A DNA stretch of 37,947 nt from Pseudomonadota bacterium (GTDB lineage Bacteria > Myxococcota_A > UBA796 > SXON01). Positions within the stretch are counted from its first letter, which is position 1, and each line of letters starts with the position of its first letter. Both the position numbers and the translations under genes were made by a program. The stretch lies in the NCBI GenBank assembly GCA_030684355.1, contig JAUXTN010000258.1, positions 1 through 37,947 on the forward strand, in the 5' to 3' direction. The notes below the pieces were generated by a model. It was given only the letters and a program-made list of their open reading frames with translations, searched no databases and had not been told where the DNA came from. This document shows, piece by piece, positions 9,780 through 19,092 of this stretch.

Positions 9780-10514
9780 ATGTTCGACAGTGTGGGCCGG
9801 AATCAGCAGCGCCAGGCCAAGCGCCAGGTCGGTGCGTTCCTGCTCTCCTTGGCGCTGAACGGTTCCTTCCTCGGCGCCCTCGTCTGGGCGGGCACGAAGG
9901 TGATCGAGGAGGTCAAGGAGGACACCGTCGTCGAGGTCGCCGTCGATCTCACCGCGCCTCCGCCTCCCCCTCCGCCCCCGCCCCCCGCGGGCGGGAGCAA
10001 GAAGCCGAAGACGGAGAAGAAGCCCGACGAGGTCAAGCCCGTCGAGGAGATCCCCACCGACGTCGTGCCGCTCGAGGTCGTCCCGGAGGACGCCCCGGTG
10101 GTCGAGGCCGAAGAAGAAGGCGTCGAAGGCGGCGTCGAGGGTGGGGTCGAGGGTGGGGTGGTCGGTGGCGTCGTGGGTGGCGTCATCGGTGGCACGCTCG
10201 GCGGCCAGCTCGGCGGCACGGGCGTGAAGGTCGTCCACTGGTCCGAGGCCGAGGTCAAGGTGCGCGCCCAGGTGCGCGAATCGGACTACCCCGAGGCCGC
10301 CATCGCGCTCCGTCTGCCCGACGAGCGCTGCATCGTCCGCATCAACATCGACGAGAAGGGCGTCCCCTACGAGGTCATCCCCAAGACCTGCGCCGAGATC
10401 TTCCGGTCGGCCGCCCGGGATGTGTCGATGCGCTACCGCTTCTACCCGGTCAAGGACGGCGGCAAGCCGGTCAAGGCGGGGTTCGACCTCACCATCAACT
10501 TCAAGGCCCCCTAG
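9780..10514 (+). CDS. TonB-family energy transducer with Gly-Val repeat
   Basis: Transmits energy from the ExbB-ExbD motor in the inner membrane to outer-membrane receptors. 244 aa. Residues about 18-38 are the single N-terminal membrane anchor. Residues 60-69 are ten consecutive prolines bar one Ala (PPPPPPPPPA), followed by a charged K/E/P stretch as expected for the periplasmic spanner. Residues 114-146 are a striking GGV/GG repeat. The C-terminal domain (about 152-244, with YPEAAIALRLPDERCIVRINI and MRYRFYPVKDGGKPV) matches TonB_C. A GGGGAG ribosome site precedes the ATG. ExbB, ExbD and ExbD follow directly, so the motor and transducer are encoded together. Whether it serves TonB-dependent uptake or another AglRQS/Tol-like system cannot be decided. 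Confidence 0.88.
   Translation: MFDSVGRNQQRQAKRQVGAFLLSLALNGSFLGALVWAGTKVIEEVKEDTVVEVAVDLTAPPPPPPPPPPAGGSKKPKTEKKPDEVKPVEEIPTDVVPLEVVPEDAPVVEAEEEGVEGGVEGGVEGGVVGGVVGGVIGGTLGGQLGGTGVKVVHWSEAEVKVRAQVRESDYPEAAIALRLPDERCIVRINIDEKGVPYEVIPKTCAEIFRSAARDVSMRYRFYPVKDGGKPVKAGFDLTINFKAP
10119..10217 (+). repeat. Gly-Gly-Val coding repeat in the TonB gene
   Basis: About nine 9-12-bp units (GTCGAGGGTGGG, GTCGTGGGTGGC and similar) encode EGGV, VGGV and VGG in tandem, residues 114-146. Third-position changes between units show the repeat is maintained at protein level. Confidence 0.7.
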
Positions 10515-10552
10515 CAGGCGGCCGCAGCCGGCATCGCCGGAGGACGTACCAC

Positions 10553-11236
10553 ATGGATCTCTCCCCCCAGCATCTCTGGGCCGTCATGGGCCTGCCGGCC
10601 AAGACCATCTTCGCGGTGCTCCTGGTCATGCTGATCTGGAGCTCGTACGTCGGCATCGAGCGCCTCGTCATGTTCATCCGCGCGCGCGCCCAGTCCCGCG
10701 CGCTCGCCGAGGCGATCGCGAAGCCCCTCGCCTCGGGCGACATGGACGCCTCGCTGAAGCTCGTCGGCGCGGACGAGTACAAGCTCGCCTACCTCGGCGC
10801 GATCGTGAAGGCCGGCCTCGGTGAGTACCGCGCCCGCCCCGACCGCCACGGCATCGAGTCCGCCAAGCGCGGCCTCGAGCGCATGGCGATGAACGAGGCC
10901 GCCGCGCTCCGCAAGGGGATGAACATCCTCGCCACGACCGGCTCCACCGCCCCGTTCGTCGGGCTGGTCGGCACCATCTTCGGCATCATCAACGCCTTCT
11001 CGAAGATGAGCTCGGAGGGCGGCGCGGACCTCACCGCGATCTCCGGCGGCATCGCCGAGGCGCTCGTCTCGACCGCGTTCGGCATCGCCGTCGCGATCGT
11101 CGCCATCTGGCTCTACAACTACTTCAACGCCGTGATCGACGACATCTCGAAGGACATGACCACGTCCATCGGGGAGCTCGTGGACTGGGCGGAGAAGGAC
11201 GTGTTGCGCCGTTCCGAAAGCCAGGCCGCGAAGTAG
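10553..11236 (+). CDS. exbB: MotA/TolQ/ExbB proton channel protein
   Basis: Inner-membrane subunit of the proton-driven ExbB-ExbD motor. 227 aa with three membrane helices at about 18-37, 125-150 and 165-190, the standard ExbB topology. The family signature is clear: STAPFVGLVGTIFGIINAF (131-149) and the SGGIAEALVSTAFGIAVAI segment (164-182). The start at 10553 has a GGAGG site 9 nt upstream; an open frame extends further 5' but overlaps the tonB gene and is not protein-like. It lies 38 bp after tonB and 21 bp before the first exbD. Confidence 0.95.
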   Translation: MDLSPQHLWAVMGLPAKTIFAVLLVMLIWSSYVGIERLVMFIRARAQSRALAEAIAKPLASGDMDASLKLVGADEYKLAYLGAIVKAGLGEYRARPDRHGIESAKRGLERMAMNEAAALRKGMNILATTGSTAPFVGLVGTIFGIINAFSKMSSEGGADLTAISGGIAEALVSTAFGIAVAIVAIWLYNYFNAVIDDISKDMTTSIGELVDWAEKDVLRRSESQAAK

Positions 11237-11257
11237 CGGCGCGGCGGAGGCACGAAC

Positions 11258-11668
11258 ATGGGCGCGAAGGTCGGTGGAAAAAAGGGCGGCGCGATGGCGG
11301 ACATCAACGTCACGCCCCTCGTCGACGTCGTGCTGGTGTTGCTCATCATCTTCATGGTGGTCACCCCGATGTTGTCCTCCGGGGTCGACGTCGACCTCCC
11401 CAAGGCGAAGACCGCCGAGGAGGAGAAGGACATGGGCCAGCACCTCGTCATCTCCGTGAAGGGGGACGGCACGGTCTACGTCGACCGCACCCAGGTCGCG
11501 CTCGACGACCTGGCGCAGCTCGTCGACAAGGAGCGGGCAAACCGCCCGATGCTCCTCAAGGGCGACCAGACCGCAACGTACAAGCAGGTGCGCGACGTCA
11601 TGGACAAGCTCCATGAGCTCCCGGGCACCGACACCATGCTCCTCGCGGCCGAGAAGCTGAAGGAGTAG
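11258..11668 (+). CDS. exbD: ExbD/TolR biopolymer transport protein, copy 1
   Basis: Motor partner of ExbB. 136 aa: a short basic N-tail, one membrane helix with the essential acidic residue Asp23 (INVTPLVDVVLVLLIIFMVV), and a periplasmic TolR/ExbD domain. The ending KLHELPGTDTMLLAAEK is typical of the fold. Stop and next start are 2 nt apart, so the two exbD genes are probably cotranslated. Confidence 0.95.
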   Translation: MGAKVGGKKGGAMADINVTPLVDVVLVLLIIFMVVTPMLSSGVDVDLPKAKTAEEEKDMGQHLVISVKGDGTVYVDRTQVALDDLAQLVDKERANRPMLLKGDQTATYKQVRDVMDKLHELPGTDTMLLAAEKLKE

Positions 11669-11670
11669 CG

Positions 11671-12186
11671 ATGTCGATCAAGGTCCCGACGAGCAGCCAG
11701 GGGGGAATGGACGAGATCAACGTGACGCCGCTCATCGACGTCGTGCTGGTCCTCCTCATCATCTTCATGGTCATGACGCCGGTGACGGTGCGGAAGATGG
11801 CGAGCAACCTGCCGCCGCCCGACACCGAAGAACCGCCGCCGCCGCCGCCCGACACCCCGCCGGACCAGCTCATGGTCGCGGTGTACGACGACGGCAAGAT
11901 CTCCTTGAACCTCAAGGAAGGGTCCGACGAGGACCTCATGAAGGAGATCAACCAGCGGCTCCGCTCCAAGGCGAAGAAGACCGTGTTCATCGACGCCTCG
12001 CCCGCCGCCAACTACGGCCGGGTGGTGCAGGTGATGGACCTCGTGCGCACCGCTGGCGCCGAGACCGTGGGCCTCGCCGAGCTCAAGGAGGAAGGGCCCG
12101 CACGCCTCCTCCCCGGGCAGGCGCTCCCCGTGCCGGGTGACCCCGCAGCCGCGGGTGCGGCGCCCGCGCCCACCCCGCCGGGATGA
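11671..12186 (+). CDS. exbD: ExbD/TolR biopolymer transport protein, copy 2
   Basis: Second ExbD, 171 aa, with the same membrane helix and Asp23 (EINVTPLIDVVLVLLIIFMV). It differs from copy 1 by a proline-rich linker after the helix (PPPDTEEPPPPPPDTPPD) and a Pro/Ala-rich tail of about 25 residues. The two copies may form a heteromeric ExbD pair, as in other tonB-exbB-exbD-exbD clusters. Its stop overlaps the next start (ATGA at 12183-12186). Confidence 0.94.
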   Translation: MSIKVPTSSQGGMDEINVTPLIDVVLVLLIIFMVMTPVTVRKMASNLPPPDTEEPPPPPPDTPPDQLMVAVYDDGKISLNLKEGSDEDLMKEINQRLRSKAKKTVFIDASPAANYGRVVQVMDLVRTAGAETVGLAELKEEGPARLLPGQALPVPGDPAAAGAAPAPTPPG

Positions 12187-12590
12187 CCCCCTTCGAGCGC
12201 GCGGGCGGCGAGCCCGTGGTGCGCGCCATCGTGGACCGCTTCGTCGATCGCCAGTTCGACGATTCGATCATCGGGTTCCTCTTCGCGGGCAAGGACCGCG
12301 ACGCGGTGAAGCTCCACGAGTACGAGCACGCCGCCGCCTCGCTCGGCGCGCCGGTGACCTACACGGGCCGGCCCATCCCGGCCCTCCACCGGCCGATGCG
12401 CATCAACAGCGGGCAGTTCCGACGCCGCCTCGCGCTGCTCCGCCAGGAGATCGAGCGCGCCGGCGTCCCCGCCGACATCGCGGAGGCCTGGCTCCTTTCC
12501 CAGCGCCGGATGGAGCGCATGATCACCGACGGCACGGACTGTGCTCCCCCGGCTGGTCCCCCCCCGGAGAACGATGCTTCAGGCCGGTGA
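12183..12590 (+). CDS. Truncated (2-on-2) haemoglobin-like protein
   Basis: Small haem globin, 135 aa with the globin core in residues 1-118. FERAGGEPVVRAIVDRFVDR is the expected A/B-helix start. TGRPIPALHRPMRI holds the probable proximal haem ligand His69, in the usual truncated-globin context, and QFRRRLALLRQEIERAGVP is the G helix. Such globins bind O2 or NO and are often linked to nitrosative or oxidative stress; the ligand here is unknown. It overlaps the second exbD by ATGA and the following peroxiredoxin-like gene by 17 bp, so it belongs to the ton/exb transcript. The last ~17 residues are low-complexity and arise from the overlap region. Confidence 0.85.
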   Translation: MTPFERAGGEPVVRAIVDRFVDRQFDDSIIGFLFAGKDRDAVKLHEYEHAAASLGAPVTYTGRPIPALHRPMRINSGQFRRRLALLRQEIERAGVPADIAEAWLLSQRRMERMITDGTDCAPPAGPPPENDASGR

Positions 12591-13098
12591 TCTCGCCCCC
12601 GCGTTCCGGGTCCAGCCCGTGTTCGGGCTCCCCGTGCAGACCAGCGGCCGGCCGCTCGTCGTGCTGTTCCTGCGGTCGCTGTCCGGCGGGCTCGCTCGCG
12701 CCGCGGTCGCCCAGGCCCAGCGCGCGCTGCCCACCCTCGACGCCGCCGGGGTCGGCATGGTGGCGTTCACCCGCTGCGACCTGACGATGGCGCGCGACTA
12801 CGTGCCCCGCGAGCACGTGCTCTTCCCGATCGTCGTCGAGCCCGACGGCGCGCGCTTCGAGGCGTGGGGCGTCGGCCGGGACAAGGGCTTCGTGCGCTCC
12901 CTGACCGGGCTCCGCCCCGCCACCGTGCGTACCGCCTTCGCGTCGCTCGGCCTCGCTCGGGCGCGCCCCGAGGGCGGGGTCGACCAGCTCCCGGCCGAGT
13001 TCCTCGTCGGCGCGGACGGTCACCTCCGCTACGCGCACTACGGCCGCACGATCTTCGACCTCCCCGACGTCGAGGCCCTCTGCGCCGCCTTGCCCTGA
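12574..13098 (+). CDS. Peroxiredoxin (AhpC/TSA)-fold protein without the peroxidatic cysteine
   Basis: 174 aa with a thioredoxin-like layout: LAPAFRVQPVFGL at the start, a strand VVLFLRSLSGGLARAA, and a late SEFLVGADGHLRYAHYG-like strand (here AEFLVGADGHLRYAHYG). In true peroxiredoxins a Cys stands after the first central strand; here this segment reads LRSLSGGLARA with no Cys. Only two cysteines exist (in TRCDLT and near the C-terminus), neither at a CxxC. It may be a redox-inactive or different-chemistry member. ATG 12574 is chosen for its GGAG site; a GTG at 12541 would add eleven low-complexity residues. Overlaps the globin gene 5' and the lipoprotein gene 3'. Confidence 0.75.
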   Translation: MLQAGDLAPAFRVQPVFGLPVQTSGRPLVVLFLRSLSGGLARAAVAQAQRALPTLDAAGVGMVAFTRCDLTMARDYVPREHVLFPIVVEPDGARFEAWGVGRDKGFVRSLTGLRPATVRTAFASLGLARARPEGGVDQLPAEFLVGADGHLRYAHYGRTIFDLPDVEALCAALP

Positions 13099-14198
13099 TC
13101 GCGCTCGTGGCCCTCGCGGGCTGCGGGCAGTTCGCGCCGTCGCGCCGAGCGGTGTTGCCGAGCGAGCTCTCGATCCTGGCGGAACGATCGGACGGCACGC
13201 CGCTCTCCCTGCTCCTCGGGTTGCGGCGGAACAGCCGCGACCAGCTCGACGTCCGCATCGCGGACGGCGCCCAGGTCTACGACGGGCGGCGCGTCTGGAG
13301 CATCGAGGCGGGCACCGACGGCATCGGCGTGGTCGACCGCGTCTCGGGGGACCGCGTGCGGTTCAGCGCCGACCCGTCCGCCACGCTGCTCGCCCTCCAC
13401 CAGCGGACGGTGTGGCTGCGCGTGCCCGGCGAGCGGGGCGCCACCGTGCAGGCCTGCAGCATGAAGGACGGGCGCTGCGGCGCGCGGGAGGCCCCTGAGC
13501 TCCCGCTGGACCACCCGGGGCCCGGCACCGGCTTCCGGCTGGCCCTGGAGCACGGCACGGTGCGCCTCTACCTGCCCCAGGAGCACGCCCCCGAGGGCGT
13601 CACGCTGGCCTCCGGCATCACCCGGCTCCTCGGCGTCTACTGGGTGCGCGGCGGCACCGGCGAGGCCGACGCCGTGGTGAACCGCACCTTCCGCGGCCGC
13701 GCGCAGGTCCATGCCCTCGCGCGCGCGGTCACGCCCGACGGCGACCTCACGGACTGGCCGGGCGCCGCCCCGCTGGTAGTCGAGGCCCCCTGGCAGCTCC
13801 AATCTGGCGCCGACGGCTGGCAGGGCGCGCGGGACGGGAGCTTCAGCGTCGCGGCGACGTGGACCGCCGAGCGCCTGTGCGTCGCCGGTCGCATCCGCGA
13901 CGACGCGCGGACCGCCGACGACCGGCTCACGATCCGCATCGACGGCGTCTCCCGCACCCTCCCGGTCACCGGGGCGACCGCAGGCGCCTCGGCCGCGGAG
14001 ACCGCCCTCCACCAGGGCTGGCTCGGCGCGGCCTACGAGGTGTGCGTGCCGAGCGCGGCCGTGCGCGCGTCGGACCAGCTCCCGTTCGCGGTCGTGTACA
14101 CGGACGCCGACCCCGGCGAGCCCACCACCGTGCTCGCATCCGCCCCCGAGGCCGATGGCGCCCCGCTGGGCGAGCTCCTGCTGCTCGCGCCGCCGTAG
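13080..14198 (+). CDS. Lipoprotein with C-terminal CBM9-like domain
   Basis: Predicted outer-membrane or periplasmic lipoprotein, 372 aa. The only start that gives the full signal peptide is CTG at 13080 (MRRLALIALVALAGCG, lipobox Cys15); no in-frame ATG, GTG or TTG lies close upstream. This would overlap the peroxiredoxin-like gene by 19 bp. Residues about 16-215 form a beta-rich domain not recognised. From about 218, TPDGDLTDWPGAAPL ... WTAERLCVAGRIRDD ... DRLTIRID matches the CBM9/DOMON-like beta-sandwich that binds sugars or haem-linked partners in other proteins. Last gene of the ton/exb-globin series, convergent with the prenyltransferase gene. Confidence 0.75.
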   Translation: MRRLALIALVALAGCGQFAPSRRAVLPSELSILAERSDGTPLSLLLGLRRNSRDQLDVRIADGAQVYDGRRVWSIEAGTDGIGVVDRVSGDRVRFSADPSATLLALHQRTVWLRVPGERGATVQACSMKDGRCGAREAPELPLDHPGPGTGFRLALEHGTVRLYLPQEHAPEGVTLASGITRLLGVYWVRGGTGEADAVVNRTFRGRAQVHALARAVTPDGDLTDWPGAAPLVVEAPWQLQSGADGWQGARDGSFSVAATWTAERLCVAGRIRDDARTADDRLTIRIDGVSRTLPVTGATAGASAAETALHQGWLGAAYEVCVPSAAVRASDQLPFAVVYTDADPGEPTTVLASAPEADGAPLGELLLLAPP

Positions 14199-14221
14199 CC
14201 GCGGACGAGCCCCCGCAGCGG

Positions 14222-15178
14222 TCAGGGCGCGGCCGTGCGCTCCACGGGCGCCGCGGCGCGATCCACGGACGCGGCGCCCGGATGGCGGTCCGAGCGGGGT
14301 GCCACCCCGAGGACGGCGACCGCCACGATCAGGTAGAGCACGCACGTGAGCAGGATCGGCCGATCGCGCAGGAGGGTCTCGTCCGGCGCCGCGCCTTCGC
14401 CCTTCTGATCCATCAGGTAGATGTACCGGAAGATGCCGAAGAGCACGAAGGGCAACGTGAGCAGCAGCCAGTCGGTCGGCGAGCCGAGCACGGTGTAGAG
14501 CGCGTAGCTGATGATCGTCCCGCTCGTCGTGATCGCCTGGAACTCCGAGAGCATCGCCGGGCTGTACTCGTCGAGGCTCTTGCGGGTGCCGCCGACGCCC
14601 TCGAGCAGCATGATCTCGCCGCGGCGCTTGTTGAAGCCGAGGAACAAGGCGAGGAACGCGGTGCACAGCAGCAGCCAGGGGCTGATCGCCACCGAGATCG
14701 CCACCGCGCCGGCCACCGGGCGCCACAGGTAGCAGGCGGCCAGGAACATCACGTCCAGGATGACGATGTGCTTGAAGTAGATGGAGTACGACAGTGTGGT
14801 GGCGAAGTAGAGCAGCGACACGACGAAGAAGTACGGGCTCACGAACCAGGCGAGCCCGAGCGCGCTGAGGAACGAGAGGGCCATGAGCCCCCACGCGCCG
14901 CTCTCGGTCAGCTCGCCGCTGGCGAGGGGGCGGAAGCGCTTCTTCGGGTGCCGGCGATCCGCTTCGATGTCCCGCCAGTCGTTGATGATGTACCCGGTGC
15001 TCGCGAGCAGGGAGAACGACAGGATGGCGATCCCGAGGTGCACCCACTCCGCCGGGTTGCTGATGGCCTCGGAGAAGATGATCGCCGGGAGCATGAGCAC
15101 GTTCTTGGCCCACTGCTTCGGGCGGAGCGCCGCGATGGCGGCCAGGGGCGCTGGGCGGCGCCGAGCTACGGAATCCAC
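14222..15178 (-). CDS. UbiA prenyltransferase, decaprenyl-phosphate phosphoribosyltransferase-like
   Basis: Membrane enzyme that joins phosphoribose (from PRPP) to a polyprenyl phosphate, the first step to polyprenyl-phosphoryl ribose/arabinose donors used for cell-surface glycans. 318 aa with about eight to nine membrane helices. The diagnostic motif NDWRDIEADRRHPKKRFRP (residues 66-84) closely follows the DPPR synthase pattern known from Rv3806c, and RPKQWAKN (19-26) is typical of the subfamily; FNKRRGE is the second active-site loop. The GTG start at 15178 has AAGGA upstream and lies 2 bp after the kinase stop, so the two genes are coupled. Polyprenyl chain length is unknown, so the name is by family. 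Confidence 0.88.
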   Translation of the reverse strand: MDSVARRRPAPLAAIAALRPKQWAKNVLMLPAIIFSEAISNPAEWVHLGIAILSFSLLASTGYIINDWRDIEADRRHPKKRFRPLASGELTESGAWGLMALSFLSALGLAWFVSPYFFVVSLLYFATTLSYSIYFKHIVILDVMFLAACYLWRPVAGAVAISVAISPWLLLCTAFLALFLGFNKRRGEIMLLEGVGGTRKSLDEYSPAMLSEFQAITTSGTIISYALYTVLGSPTDWLLLTLPFVLFGIFRYIYLMDQKGEGAAPDETLLRDRPILLTCVLYLIVAVAVLGVAPRSDRHPGAASVDRAAAPVERTAAP

Positions 15179-15180
15179 AA

Positions 15181-17100
<1,920 letters not shown>

Positions 17101-17365
17101 CAGGGCTTTCCGAGGAAGGAGTCGTGGAGAGGGCGCGTTCGGCCGCCCGTAGTGTACCCCGGCGCGCCCACGGGTGTGCCGGAACGCCGCCCAGGGCCCC
17201 CTCCCGATCAAGTTACTTGCTCAAGGCTCTTGCAATATTTTACAGAGAGAGTAGAGTTCGCCCGCCTTCGGATGGCTCCGTGGAGAACGTCCTTCCGAAC
17301 CGCCAGGAGCGGCGCTTCTACCTGCTTCATTCGGGGTGAGATTCCCCAAAGGTCACGGAAATACC
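17101..17365. promoter_or_regulatory. Divergent intergenic region with an AT-rich core
   Basis: About 265 bp between the divergent kinase and Ig-like lipoprotein genes. An AT-rich island at 17211-17245 (AGTTACTTGCTCAAGGCTCT, then TGCAATATTTTACAG) stands out from the GC-rich surroundings. It contains two CTTGC copies 12 nt apart and plausible but imperfect -35/-10 pairs on both strands. Promoters for both genes probably lie here; exact hexamers are not assigned. Confidence 0.4.
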
Positions 17366-17950
17366 ATGGTTGCTCTTCTTGCTCTCTTCGTGGGCTGCGC
17401 CCCGACCCCCGCTTCCATCAAGTTCGACGGCGACGCGAAGGTCTCCGTAAACAAGCTCGACCAGGTCGACGTCCTCAAGGCGACCGTCCTCGACGCCGAA
17501 GGCAAGGCCATCGAGCCCCAGCCCGCGCTCACGTGGACCGTGTCCCCGGACAGCGTCGCCAAGCTCGAGGGTGCCAAGGTCACCCCGATCGCGAACGGTG
17601 AGGCCACCGTCACCGCCGCCGTCGGCGAAGTGAAGAACAAGTACACGTTCGTCGTTGCCCTCCCGGACAAGGTCGAGATCGCCGGCTACACCGCCGGCAC
17701 CGCCTGGCCCGTCGGCCAGTCGGCCCAGCTCACCGCGACCGTCAAGGCCGGCGAGACCGCCCTCACCGGCGAGACCGTGACCTGGTCCTCCAACGCCGAC
17801 ACCGTCGCGACCGTCGCGGCGGACGGCACCGTGATGGGCGTGGCCGCCGGCATGGCGACCATCACCGCCACCAGCGGCGCCCTCACCTCGACCGTCGACG
17901 TCACCATCGGTGACGCGGCCGTTGCGGCGACCGACGCGGCCCCCAAGTAA
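17366..17950 (+). CDS. Lipoprotein with two bacterial Ig-like domains
   Basis: 194 aa. The signal peptide MVALLALFVGC ends in a lipobox with Cys11. Two Ig-like (Big_2 type) beta-sandwich repeats follow: about 15-98 (LTWTVSPDSVAKL ... IANGEATVTAAVG) and 99-188 (VTWSSNADTVATV ... VAAGMATITATSG). Each shows the family pattern of a W in the first sheet and a late GxATITA strand. Such modules are structural or adhesive and give no enzyme activity. The ATG at 17366 has a weak GGAA site; a GTG at 17336 would give a more basic signal-peptide start. A strong terminator follows 33 bp after the stop, so it is monocistronic. Confidence 0.85.
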   Translation: MVALLALFVGCAPTPASIKFDGDAKVSVNKLDQVDVLKATVLDAEGKAIEPQPALTWTVSPDSVAKLEGAKVTPIANGEATVTAAVGEVKNKYTFVVALPDKVEIAGYTAGTAWPVGQSAQLTATVKAGETALTGETVTWSSNADTVATVAADGTVMGVAAGMATITATSGALTSTVDVTIGDAAVAATDAAPK

Positions 17951-17983
17951 GTCGCGCACGGGCCGCGAGGCCCTTGCACCCGG

Positions 17984-18016
17984 AAGGGCCCGCCTCGGCG
18001 GGCCTTTCTTCTTTTT
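17984..18016 (+). terminator. Rho-independent terminator after the Ig-like lipoprotein gene
   Basis: Stem AAGGGCCCGCC (17984-17994) / GGCGGGCCTT (17997-18006), one bulged G, tight loop, followed by the T-rich run TTTCTTCTTTTT (18005-18016). Confidence 0.85.
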
Positions 18017-18109
18017 GGGGCACGATGCTCCGAGCCGGATGTCCGGCGGGCCCCCGCCACCAGCCCGCCGGGACCGCGCGCCACCGGCCGTTCCACGGCG
18101 CGCCTCCCC

Positions 18110-18142
18110 CAAAAACAAACGGAGGGCCCGCAGGCCCTCCGT
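18110..18142 (-). terminator. Rho-independent terminator of the surface-protein operon
   Basis: Perfect 10-bp stem ACGGAGGGCC (18119-18128) / GGCCCTCCGT (18133-18142) with a 4-nt loop. Read on the minus strand it is followed by TTGTTTTTG. It lies 18 bp beyond the stop of the discoidin-like gene and closes the unit 22458-18110. Confidence 0.85.
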
Positions 18143-18160
18143 CACGCCCGACGCGCGGGT

Positions 18161-19075
18161 CTAGATGGCTTCGAAGTTCGTGGCGCGCGCCTTGAGCTCC
18201 GCGACGCCGATCTCCGGCAGCTTGCCCGGGTACACGTCGAGGATCTTGACCTCGATGGCCCCGAACGCACCGCCGGTGTAGCCGTTGAAGCCCGGCACGG
18301 TGGCCCACTGCACGTCCGTGGCCTTGTCGGGGAGGACCGTGGTCACCGTCTGGTTGCCAGCGGTGATCTCGACCGTCTTCGGGCGCGCGTAGTCCTTCAT
18401 CGGGGCGAACCCGATGCTGGAGATGCCGAAGCCGGAGCTCTCCAGGGTCATGGTCGCCGCGGTGCCCGCGAGCTTCGCCGCGGTCTTCGGGTTCTCGTCG
18501 AGCATGTCGGCGGCGGGGGCCGCATCGCCGTCGTTCAACGCGGTGACCTTCACCTTGGCGTCGAACTCCTTCATGTGCACGAGCACCTCGGACACGCCGA
18601 GGTTGGGGTAGTCCTGCCCCTCGTGGATGTCCATCACCGAGATGCGCACCCGCCCGCCGAAGAGGCCGGCGTCAATCTTGGCGTCGGTCAGGTCGAACGT
18701 CTGCCATTCGCGCTTGTCCGGGACCTCGATCGTGGTGGAGCCCACCTGCTTGGCGACCTGGTCGTCGTCGAGCGCGAAGATGTCCACGCGCATCTGCTTC
18801 ACGCGCGGGTAGTCCGCGTAGGTCTCATCGGACTTGCCGAAGCCCGGGTAGATCGCGATCTTGTCGACTTCCCCGCGGGGGATGTCGATCTCGATCCACT
18901 CGCCCCGGTTCGGGCTCTCGCCGGGGACCATCCACGCGGTCTCGATCTTCCCGTCGATCGCGGACGCGGCCGACCAGTAGTTGGCGCCGAGCTTCCCCCC
19001 CTTCTCGGTGGAGGAGCCTTTGGCTCCCGCCCAGGCGAGGGTCGGGAGGAGGGCGAGGAGCAGGAGTTTACGCAT
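18161..19075 (-). CDS. Secreted discoidin/glycan-binding-like protein
   Basis: 304 aa exported protein: signal peptide MRKLLLLALLPTLAWAGAKG, with cleavage likely after AWA (residue 16). Residues about 25-170 carry the discoidin-like pattern of NADase-type glycan-binding domains: YWSAASAIDGKIETAW, GEWIEIDIP, then IAIYPGFGKS and strands ending VRISVMDI. The second half (about 175-300) is another beta-rich domain with a similar internal order (MTLESSGFGISSIGFAP ... IEVKILDVYPG) and may be a diverged repeat. No catalytic residues are seen. It is the last gene of a three-gene unit, 17 bp after the OmpA gene, and probably binds a surface glycan; this is inference from the fold. Confidence 0.8.
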   Translation of the reverse strand: MRKLLLLALLPTLAWAGAKGSSTEKGGKLGANYWSAASAIDGKIETAWMVPGESPNRGEWIEIDIPRGEVDKIAIYPGFGKSDETYADYPRVKQMRVDIFALDDDQVAKQVGSTTIEVPDKREWQTFDLTDAKIDAGLFGGRVRISVMDIHEGQDYPNLGVSEVLVHMKEFDAKVKVTALNDGDAAPAADMLDENPKTAAKLAGTAATMTLESSGFGISSIGFAPMKDYARPKTVEITAGNQTVTTVLPDKATDVQWATVPGFNGYTGGAFGAIEVKILDVYPGKLPEIGVAELKARATNFEAI

Positions 19076-19092
19076 GAGAGGGGATCCTCGGG

